In this document: positions 8,669 to 16,105 of the stretch, piece by piece
Numbering within the stretch: position 1 is the first letter of the stretch
Layout: every line of letters begins with the position of its first letter
Source of the DNA: G963665495 sp963667575
Lineage (GTDB): Bacteria > Desulfobacterota > Desulfovibrionia > Desulfovibrionales > Desulfovibrionaceae
Assembly (NCBI GenBank): GCA_963667575.2
Contig: CAXXHY010000060.1
Coordinates: 13,194 to 77,193, forward strand
Length of the DNA: 64,000 bases
Direction: 5' to 3'
Notes under the pieces: generated by a model
What the model was told of the DNA's origin: nothing
Seen by the model: only the letters and a program-made list of their open reading frames with translations
The model's database searches: none
Translations under genes and position numbers: made by a program

Positions 8669-10192
8669 CTATGCACCCTGCCCAAAGGCGTATCCAAGAA
8701 CATGGTCTTTGGTCGTTTCATGCGTATTCACAACCTTGACTATTTTTCCTTGGAACATCACGGCGATACGATCACACATCCCCATTACTTCCTGGAGTTC
8801 ATAGGAGACGAGCACAATGCCGGAACCGGCCTGTGTCAGCTGATTCATGAACTCATAGATCTCTATCTTTGCTCCGACATCAACGCCGGCAGTAGGCTGG
8901 TTGAAGAGGAAGACTTCCCCTTTGCTGCACAAGGCCCGTGCGAGCAGTACTTTCTGCTGGTTTCCACCGCTCAGGGTTTCCACTTTGGCTTTCATACTGC
9001 TTGTCTTGATATTGAACTGGTCCCGATACTTCCGGGCTGTGGAAAAGAGCGTTTTCTTGCAAATAAGCCCGGAAATTTTTTTGGTAAAACGCTTATAGGA
9101 AGAAACCACGATATTTTCCGCAACGGACAGATTCATCAGCAGCCCGAGCTGCTTTCTGTCCCTTGGAATAAAGGCGATGTTGTTGTTCAGGGATGCTTTG
9201 GGACTGGATTGCTTCAGCGTATGAAACTTGTTGTTCCTCAGGATTTCTATCTTACCCGTATCGTAGGGCTCCGCTCCGAAAACGGAGCTGAAAAGCTCTT
9301 CGAATCCGCAGCCCACCAGTCCGAAAACCCCCAGGACTTCCCCCGAGTGCAGGTTCAGATTGATATCTGAAAAGGTATTTTTTCTGTTGAGATTCTTGAT
9401 CTTGAGGACTTCATTGCCGATTTCGGCTTTTACTTTCGGGTACTTGTTCTTGACCTCTTTGCCTATCATCAGAGGAATAAGATCATCCAATCCGCAAATA
9501 TCCGCCATGTTCAGGGTATCCACGTACTGGCCGTTCCGGAAAACCGTGGCCCGGTCGGCAAGATCCTTCAACTCGCCGCTTCTGTGGGAAATATAGATGA
9601 TACCCGTGCCCTTGTTGCGTAAACGGACAATATTTTCAAAAAGAATGTCCTTTTCTTTTATCGTCAAAGACGCCGTGGGCTCGTCGAGAATCAGGATCTT
9701 CACATCATTATTGAGGGCCCGGACAATATTGATCATCCGCAATTCCGCGACATTCAGCTCGCTGGCCTTTTTCCTGGGGTCGATGGGGTAACCAAAATCA
9801 TCAAAAAGTCTGGCGGTGTTCTCTATCTGTTTTTTGTGGTCGATGAATCCTTTGGACATGACTTCGGCACCAAGAAAGACGTTCTCCGCAACCGACATGT
9901 CGGGAACGCAACTGACTTCCTGATAGATCGTAAAAATGCCGAGTTCATTGGCATGGTGGGGATTTTTTATATTCAGGGGGCGCCCTTCGTAAATGATCTC
10001 TCCGCCGGAGTCGGCCTTGTGCGCGCCGGAGAGAATTTTGATCAACGTGGATTTGCCCGCACCGTTTTCGCCCACCAGCGCGTGAACCTCTCCCCGTCTG
10101 AGATCGAACTGGATGTCATCCAACGCCCGTACGCCAGGGAAAGTCTTTGATACGTGGCGCATTGTAAGAAGTTCTGCTGCTGCTTCCATCAT
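8669..10192 (-). CDS. Sugar-type ABC transporter double ATPase (RbsA/MglA family)
   Basis: Two fused nucleotide-binding domains, 507 residues. The first has an intact Walker A (GENGAGKST) and Walker B (ILILDEPTASLT). The second has the degenerate P-loop usual in this family (FGLVGCGFEELFSS) and an intact signature (LSGGNQQKVLLARAL), but its Walker B reads FLFNQPTAGVD: the Asp-Glu pair is Asn-Gln, so the metal ligand and general base are lost there. Energy should come from the other composite site. The ATG at 10192 is set by CAAAGG eight bases upstream. It is the first gene of the transporter unit, 184 bases after the XRE-cupin regulator gene. Confidence 0.87.
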   Translation of the reverse strand: MMEAAAELLTMRHVSKTFPGVRALDDIQFDLRRGEVHALVGENGAGKSTLIKILSGAHKADSGGEIIYEGRPLNIKNPHHANELGIFTIYQEVSCVPDMSVAENVFLGAEVMSKGFIDHKKQIENTARLFDDFGYPIDPRKKASELNVAELRMINIVRALNNDVKILILDEPTASLTIKEKDILFENIVRLRNKGTGIIYISHRSGELKDLADRATVFRNGQYVDTLNMADICGLDDLIPLMIGKEVKNKYPKVKAEIGNEVLKIKNLNRKNTFSDINLNLHSGEVLGVFGLVGCGFEELFSSVFGAEPYDTGKIEILRNNKFHTLKQSSPKASLNNNIAFIPRDRKQLGLLMNLSVAENIVVSSYKRFTKKISGLICKKTLFSTARKYRDQFNIKTSSMKAKVETLSGGNQQKVLLARALCSKGEVFLFNQPTAGVDVGAKIEIYEFMNQLTQAGSGIVLVSYELQEVMGMCDRIAVMFQGKIVKVVNTHETTKDHVLGYAFGQGA

Positions 10193-10375
10193 GTTTTTAT
10201 CCTTTGTTACGGCAGGTCTTGCACACCCTGTCATGCTAACCACAACGCATAAAAATTGCAGAGTATCACTTTCGACAGCAACTCAGCCTATTAGAATAAC
10301 CTTTGCTCCCTACAAAGAATGCAAAGGCGTTCTTCTCAGTAAAATCCATTCGAACCGCAGCCGGTGGCCAATGTC

Positions 10376-10984
10376 TCACCAGACAGCCGGAGTCCACATG
10401 AAAAATACTTCCGCAACCTCTGTTGAAGCATTCTTCCAATGGTGCGGCACGTCTCCGTCAAAATAGAACGTATCTCCCGCACGCAGTGTGAACGACTTTC
10501 CCTCCGCATCGAATTCGATCTCCCCTTTCACAACCATGATGAATTCCTGACTCCCTGGCGGATGCATCATCTGGCCATCAGGGTTGGACTCGCCCCCTGG
10601 TTCGATAATGGTCAGAATGGGCTGCATCTTTTTCTGGTAAACCCCTCGGGTCAAAAACTGACTTCGTGTCTTGCCGTCCGGATATTCAATGGTCCGTCTC
10701 TCGTCAGGAGTCACTAAACAGTTATGTTTCGTGATCCTTTCAAGCCCGTTGAGAGTGTCCAGAACTTCTTTCTGGTTGTTCTGCTCGTCATAAAAGAAAT
10801 CGATTATCTGACCGTTCAATGCCTCGGATAATTTGCCCAGCATGGTAACCGACGGCTTGGTCACATCATTTTCCAGCTGTGAAATGTAGGACTTCGAACA
10901 GCCCACTTTTTTGGCCAACTGTTCCACAGTCAGCTTTTTTTCCTTTCTAGTTCTCCGCAGTTGTTCACTAAACGAAATCTGCAT
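10376..10984 (-). CDS. XRE-family transcriptional regulator with C-terminal cupin domain
   Basis: A 202-residue regulator. Residues about 7-62 form an HTH_3 domain (VEQLAKKVGCSKSYISQLEN is the helix-turn-helix), and residues about 120-200 form a small cupin barrel (PDGQMMHPPGSQEFIMVVKG and AGDTFYFDGDVPHHW, with the usual His and Glu metal-site positions). Regulators of this build (PuuR, SutR and relatives) control amine, amino-acid or sulfur-compound uptake and bind an effector in the cupin. GGGGAG lies three bases before the ATG. Directly upstream of the ABC transporter on the same strand, it probably controls that transporter, either in one operon or with a second promoter in the 183-base gap. 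Confidence 0.87.
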   Translation of the reverse strand: MQISFSEQLRRTRKEKKLTVEQLAKKVGCSKSYISQLENDVTKPSVTMLGKLSEALNGQIIDFFYDEQNNQKEVLDTLNGLERITKHNCLVTPDERRTIEYPDGKTRSQFLTRGVYQKKMQPILTIIEPGGESNPDGQMMHPPGSQEFIMVVKGEIEFDAEGKSFTLRAGDTFYFDGDVPHHWKNASTEVAEVFFMWTPAVW

Positions 10985-11807
10985 GATCTCCCCATTCGTT
11001 AGTTCAACTTATATTCTACTTTTAATTATAAACCTATAACTATTCGAGAATAATAACTTTTATTTTCTACAAACACGCCAGTGAGACAATCCTCAAAAAT
11101 AGCCATTTTTTACAATTGTGTCACAAATATCTAAAAGGTTATTAACATTGTTGCCAAACCGACTTCTAAGAAACCATTTGTTTACTAAACTGTCAACTAA
11201 ACTTTTCTTTTTTTGCATATAGAAAAATTACAGCAATATATTTTTCATAAAATACAAAAACATAGGCTGGATTTTTTCTATACTGTTTTAGTATAGAATA
11301 TAGATTGAATTATTCGTCCTTTCCCCGATCCCTGGACAGCAAGGCGCGCAAGTCATTGATATTTTGAATGAACAAGAACGATACCGATCACGTTACCTTA
11401 TAAAGAATCGCCAACGAACATATTCACCGGAATTAATTGGAATTATTGAATCGTATAGAATAGATAAGCTCAATCGTGGCAGCTGTAACACCGCCCCTCT
11501 CCTTTGTAGTCGGCAGTGACGATGCATGGGAACACAGACCCCATCGCATTGGACGCGAATCCTCTCAATCGAACGAGAAAGATATCGTCAAGCTACCGAT
11601 CTGGAACAATTGCCAGTCAATAGCAAGGAAACTCACTGAAACAAAGAAAACAGGCCACACCTGAAATTCGGTGTGAAAAGACGGCCGTCTACGGCATTTT
11701 GCGTTGCCACGACCTGGAGAGACGCTATTCCCTACCATTCCTCCCCAAGCCAGGAACAATGACCTCAGGGTCTGGAGTGCTGCGGCAGGAGCAATCTGCG
11801 GGAATGA
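10985..11807. other. AT-rich intergenic region with short inverted repeats
   Basis: About 820 bases without a credible gene, between the start of the XRE-cupin gene and the end of the GntR gene. It holds GTTTACTAAAC (11180-11190, five-base arms), TTCTATAC/GTATAGAA (11277-11284 and 11291-11298), a second GTATAGAATA near 11454, CACACC/GGTGTG (11656-11661 and 11670-11675) and the 12-base palindrome AGACGGCCGTCT (11679-11690). The first sites may be operators for the XRE gene; the last two lie downstream of the GntR stop. Confidence 0.4.
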
Positions 11808-12500
11808 CTACACGACTTCGTCCGCGAAAATACGGACAAGGCCTTCGTGGATATGCTTTTGCAGGGATTCGCCATTATGCGCGAAGTGTCCTTCCATGAC
11901 CTTCACGATCATGTCGGCGTTGCGCTGGCTCAAGGCTTCCACAATCTGGTTGTGGTCCTCTATAAAAGTACGATGGGCGGTAAGGCTTTCGATACGGATG
12001 CAGCGGACAAATCTGATGCGGTCGTTGATGCTTTCCAATATCTTCAGGCGTTCCTTGTTCTGGGCCAGGGAAGCCAGATCCAGATGAAATGTTTCATCGG
12101 CATCTATCAAGGCGTGCTTGTCATAATTTTCTAGAACGTAGCCGTAATTGAGCCATTTTTTGACAAAGACCTTGATGGCATCGTCAGAAGCTTTTTTGCA
12201 TGCCGAACGCGCCCCGGCCATTTCCAGGTCCGCTCGGAGCTCGAAAAGCTCGGCCACTTCGTTGGTGCTCAGTTTGCGGCAGAAAAAACCCTTGCCCGAC
12301 TCGAACAAGACAAGGTTCTTGGCCACCAGCCGGTTGAGAGCCTCGCGTACGGGCGCACGGCTCATGCCAAGGCTTTCGGCCAGTTCCACTTCGTTGATAC
12401 GTTCGCCTGGCAAAAAGCCAAAATTGACCGTCTTGTTGAAAATCAGCGTATAGGCGCGCTCTACAGCGTTGAGCGCTTCAGAGTTCTTTGACTTGGACAT
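11808..12500 (-). CDS. GntR-family transcriptional regulator with FCD domain
   Basis: A 230-residue regulator. The winged helix at residues about 12-80 contains the GntR signature LPGERINEVELAESLGMSR and VREALNRLVAKNLV. The all-helical FCD ligand domain follows, with the Asp and His metal/carboxylate-binding pattern (DADETFHLDLASLAQN). Regulators of this class sense organic acids and usually repress nearby catabolic genes. It lies 66 bases downstream of the aldehyde dehydrogenase gene on the same strand and probably controls it. The effector is not predictable from sequence alone. Confidence 0.88.
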   Translation of the reverse strand: MSKSKNSEALNAVERAYTLIFNKTVNFGFLPGERINEVELAESLGMSRAPVREALNRLVAKNLVLFESGKGFFCRKLSTNEVAELFELRADLEMAGARSACKKASDDAIKVFVKKWLNYGYVLENYDKHALIDADETFHLDLASLAQNKERLKILESINDRIRFVRCIRIESLTAHRTFIEDHNQIVEALSQRNADMIVKVMEGHFAHNGESLQKHIHEGLVRIFADEVV

Positions 12501-12566
12501 GTCGACTCTACTGTAAATCCGAAAAGTTAATCAATTTTTCCGGAACCGCCCCTGCTCCGGAAAAAA

Positions 12567-13928
12567 CTACAGGGCAACTGTAGCCTTTACATTCACGAAT
12601 TCCCGTATGCCCCATGCCGAAAGTTCGCGCCCATAGCCCGAGGCCTTGATACCGCCAAAAGGGAGCAATGGCGTGCTGCTGACCAGGGCATTGACGAACA
12701 CGCTCCCGGCTTTGATCTTGGCCGCCAGTTCCAGCCCTTTTGCCTGATCGCCGGTCCAGACCGATCCGCCCAGTCCGTAGGGCGTATTGTTCGCCATGGC
12801 CAGGGCCTGCCGTACGTCGGTGAAACGGAAAACCAAGGCCACCGGGCCGAAAAATTCTTCGCTGACCACTTCTGAGTCCGCAGGAACATCCGTTATGATC
12901 GTCGGAGGATAATACGCGCCCTGCCCTTCCGGGATTGATCCGCCGAGCACACACTTGCCGCCCGCCTTCAAACAACGCTCCACCTGATCCTGCAGCTTGC
13001 CGCGTTGCGCCTCACTGGCCAGCGGACCGAGATAGGTGTCCGGATCCATGGGATCCCCCATCTTGAAAGCAGACATTTTCTCCCGCATGCGCTCCACAAA
13101 GGTGTCGAACACTTCGTCCTGAACAATGAACCGTTTGGCTGCGATGCAGGCCTGCCCGGTATTCTTGCAGCGCGAGCACGCCGCGACCTCGGCGGCCTTG
13201 TCCAGGTCCGCGTCCGCCAGCACCACGAACGGATCGCTGCCACCCAGTTCCATGACCGAGCGCTTGAGATGTTTGCCCGCCAGGGAAGCCACGCTGCGCC
13301 CCGCCCCGGCACTGCCGGTAAGGCATACGCCGGCCACCGAATCATGGGCCAGCACGCTTTCCACCTGCTCCTCGCCAATCAACAGCGTACGGAATACGTT
13401 CTGCGGCAATCCCGCCTGCGTCAGTACGCGTTCTATGGCCATGGCGCACAAGGGCACATTGGAGGCGTGCTTCAGAATCATGCAGTTACCGGCCGCAAGG
13501 GTGGGCGCGGCAATGCGAAAGACCTGCCAGAACGGAAAATTCCAGGGCATCACCGCCAGCACGGTGCCCAAAGGCTCGTAGGATACGAAGGCCTTGCCCT
13601 TGACTCCGGGCACGGATTCGGGAGCAAGAAAAGAACCTGCGTTTTCCGCGTAATACTCGCAGACCACTGCGGACTTTTCTATCTCCTTCCGGGCCTGAAC
13701 AAGCGGCTTGCCCATCTCGCGCGCCAACAGACCGGCCAGCTCGCCACTCTCGTCCCGAAGCGTTTTAGCAGCACGACGCAGAAGATCCGTACGCTCCGCC
13801 AAAGAGGTTGCGCTCCAATTTTCCCAGGCGGCGGCGACGCTGTCCAGAACAGACCCGGTCTGCTCCGCGGACCATTCGTCAAAAGTGGCTACCACCTGCC
13901 CGGTGGCTGGATTTATACTCTGTATCAT
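12567..13928 (-). CDS. NAD(P)-dependent aldehyde dehydrogenase, succinate-semialdehyde dehydrogenase type
   Basis: A 453-residue aldehyde dehydrogenase, the length of the compact GabD2/Sad group. The N-terminus IQSINPATGQVVATFDEW is typical. The active site is visible as VMELGGSDPFVV (general-base Glu) and NTGQACIAAKRF (catalytic Cys); GSAGAGRSVA is the cofactor loop, PWNFPFWQ precedes it, and FGGIKASGYGREL closes the domain. Oxidation of succinate semialdehyde or a similar short omega-carboxy aldehyde to the acid is the expected reaction. A GntR/FCD regulator gene follows at once. The class III aminotransferase at 4.7 kb could supply such an aldehyde, but the genes are far apart. No clear ribosome site precedes the ATG. 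Confidence 0.85.
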   Translation of the reverse strand: MIQSINPATGQVVATFDEWSAEQTGSVLDSVAAAWENWSATSLAERTDLLRRAAKTLRDESGELAGLLAREMGKPLVQARKEIEKSAVVCEYYAENAGSFLAPESVPGVKGKAFVSYEPLGTVLAVMPWNFPFWQVFRIAAPTLAAGNCMILKHASNVPLCAMAIERVLTQAGLPQNVFRTLLIGEEQVESVLAHDSVAGVCLTGSAGAGRSVASLAGKHLKRSVMELGGSDPFVVLADADLDKAAEVAACSRCKNTGQACIAAKRFIVQDEVFDTFVERMREKMSAFKMGDPMDPDTYLGPLASEAQRGKLQDQVERCLKAGGKCVLGGSIPEGQGAYYPPTIITDVPADSEVVSEEFFGPVALVFRFTDVRQALAMANNTPYGLGGSVWTGDQAKGLELAAKIKAGSVFVNALVSSTPLLPFGGIKASGYGRELSAWGIREFVNVKATVAL

Positions 13929-14397
13929 AGGAATTCTATTGACTCTTCAGGCGCATCAGGCTGTTCCCAAACGCACCTGTCGACCTGGAGTCGGCCCGAT
14001 GAAAAGCATGCGTTTTGTCCGGAATCCGGGACAGCAAACAGGGCTGCCAGGCCCCGACGCGGTCCACGAACAACCTGTTTTTGGGATTGTCAGCGGCGTT
14101 TGTGAGTGAGCAAATGATTTGTTGGATTGTCCCTGGTAAGACTCGTTAAAAAATATTCAATAATCTCAAAAAGAAACAACTATCACCAAAACGATGGGCG
14201 TTTTTTAACAAACTCCCCCGACAATGGCAACGTCATATATTCGCCAATATAATCTGCTGTCGACAGCAGAGTATACGCCGTAAACAGCGTGCTCAAACGA
14301 AAATATTCGTGCGGTCGCAAAAATTCCAACGCAACTGATAAAAAAAACAGGCCAGAATGAAATTGCCAATTTTCCAACCCGTGCTTAAGGTATTCGC
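13929..14397. other. Divergent intergenic region with an 18-base palindrome
   Basis: About 470 bases between the divergent aldehyde dehydrogenase and ybaK genes. No credible coding sequence is seen. The notable element is a perfect palindrome, TCTGCTGTCGACAGCAGA, at 14253-14270, about 130 bases upstream of ybaK. The rest is AT-rich near 14130-14200 and could hold promoters for both genes. Confidence 0.45.
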
Positions 14398-14862
14398 ATG
14401 ACACCAGCAATCAATTTAGCGAAAAAGCACAAGATATCCTTTACGGTACATGAGTACGACCATGATCCCGCAGCAGAAGCCTACGGCAAGGAAGCGGCGG
14501 AAAAACTGGGCGTGGCCCCGGAACGCGTATTCAAAACCCTGGTAGTTGCCAAGGACAAGGATCTTGTCGTGGCCGTGGTGCCCGTGCTGCTGCACCTGGA
14601 CCTCAAACTGATGGCCAAGGCCGTGGGCGCCAAAAAAGTCGCCATGGCCGACGTACGGCAGGTGGAGCGGACCACGGGATACGTTGTCGGCGGCGTCAGT
14701 CCCTTGGGGCAAAAAAAGCTGCTGCCCACCATCATAGACGCTTCTGCCGCCGAGCATGACACCATCTTCGTCAGCGCCGGGCGCAGAGGGCTCGATATCG
14801 AACTCTCGCCCGAAGATCTGGCAACACTGCTCAAAGCCAGCTTCGTTGCCATTGCCAAATGA
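14398..14862 (+). CDS. ybaK: Cys-tRNA(Pro)/Cys-tRNA(Cys) deacylase (YbaK/EbsC family)
   Basis: A trans-editing enzyme that hydrolyses cysteine mischarged on tRNA(Pro). The 154-residue protein spans the whole YbaK domain: HEYDHDPAAEAYGKEAAEKLG, RVFKTLVV (with the conserved Lys of the active site), VPVLLHLDLKLMAKAVGAKKV and TTGYVVGGVSPLGQKK, all hallmarks. AAGG lies seven bases before the ATG. It is a housekeeping gene with no obvious functional link to its neighbours. Confidence 0.93.
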   Translation: MTPAINLAKKHKISFTVHEYDHDPAAEAYGKEAAEKLGVAPERVFKTLVVAKDKDLVVAVVPVLLHLDLKLMAKAVGAKKVAMADVRQVERTTGYVVGGVSPLGQKKLLPTIIDASAAEHDTIFVSAGRRGLDIELSPEDLATLLKASFVAIAK

Positions 14863-15040
14863 CCCTCCTTCAAGAATAAATCCGCAACAGACGTGAGCAA
14901 CGGTTCTGTCGTATTGTAAATGATTCTTGAAAGATCCTTTTTTCCTGCAAACAGGCAATTGATTTCCTTTGACCGGAAATGGTACGTATGTTCTTGTATT
15001 GAGAAGTAAACTATTGCATCATCCGTGCAAGGACATGACA

Positions 15041-15871
15041 ATGGATACTATACCCCACCCGGATATCCAGAGCTTGCGCAGCCAGATTCATACTATCAAA
15101 GTACGTATCTGCGATCTTTTCGAGCGGGAAGCTCAGCTGAAAAATCATGTTCTGCCTTTTCTGCTGGCCACATACGAACAAACCATCGGCGTGCATGAGT
15201 ACGAATTGCTGCAAGCCCGCGTACGGGTTCTGGAGCTCAGATTCCGCATTCAGCGTCTGAGCAATGTTCTGCTTGAGGGAAAACGCATCCAGTCCGAGCA
15301 TCTGAACGCGGTGGAGCTGCAACTCCAGGAAGCGCGCAAGCAATGGCGACATGAGATCGACGACAAGGCGCGACAGCTGGAAGCAAGCAGGTCCTATCTT
15401 CGCTCCCCCCGGTACCAGTGCGAACATGACGACCGCCTGCTCCGCCACCTGTATCGCAAGGCCTGCCTGCTCCTGCATCCGCTGCTCAATGAAGATGCGT
15501 GCGATCACGCGTTGTTCTGGGAAAGTGTGGAGGAAGCCTACGCCAAAAAGAACACCAAAAAATTCCTGATCCTGTTCAGTTCCATCCTGAGTTACGGAGA
15601 ATTACGGCCGCCCGCCCCCCTGACCGACAATGAAAAACTGTATCAGGAGCGAGACCGTCTCCAGCTGCTTGCCTGGAAGCAACTGCAGCGCGTCCGCACC
15701 ATATTGCGCATGCCGCCTTTCAATCTGGAGCAGGAATTGAAAGACCAGGAGTGGATCGCCTCCAGAAGAACCGAGCTGCAGCAAAGCACACGGGCCCTTT
15801 CCGCACGACGCAAAGAACTGCTCCGTACGTACAGGAGCATCCTGGCCGGAAGCAATGTCCTGCTCCAATAG
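15041..15871 (+). CDS. Coiled-coil protein with a degenerate J-domain-like segment
   Basis: Function unknown. The 276-residue protein is highly charged and largely helical, with heptad-like stretches at residues about 8-50, 75-125 and 225-265. Between them, LYRKACLLLHPLLNED followed by FWESVEEAYAKKNTKKF has the layout of helices II-III of a J domain, where a conserved His-Pro-Asp tripeptide activates DnaK. Here the tripeptide is His-Pro-Leu, so DnaK stimulation is unlikely. The ATG at 15041 is preferred because AAGGA lies eight bases upstream; an in-frame ATG at 15035 is close. It may be a scaffold protein; the J-domain relation is inference from spacing. Confidence 0.65.
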   Translation: MDTIPHPDIQSLRSQIHTIKVRICDLFEREAQLKNHVLPFLLATYEQTIGVHEYELLQARVRVLELRFRIQRLSNVLLEGKRIQSEHLNAVELQLQEARKQWRHEIDDKARQLEASRSYLRSPRYQCEHDDRLLRHLYRKACLLLHPLLNEDACDHALFWESVEEAYAKKNTKKFLILFSSILSYGELRPPAPLTDNEKLYQERDRLQLLAWKQLQRVRTILRMPPFNLEQELKDQEWIASRRTELQQSTRALSARRKELLRTYRSILAGSNVLLQ

Positions 15872-16105
15872 CAGAGTTCCATCAATCTCCCCCCGCGCTC
15901 CCAAGCAGCTTTTTCCTAGCTGCCGTCCCTCATGATTTCCTGGTCTCTGCCTCCTGCGGGCGTGTCACTCAATTTTAACGCATTCCCCGCTTGCCCGACG
16001 CAAATTCCTGAAAGACCTGCTTGCTCTGGCCTCCAAACCATGTATCATGCTAAAAGTGAAAATCGTGATGCAACAGTCCTGAACCTACTTTCAAGGAGTA
16101 AGAGC

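Noticed and set aside
14183..14410. Open reading of 75 codons on the minus strand next to ybaK
   Set aside because: It overlaps the ybaK start and ribosome site and has no ribosome site of its own.
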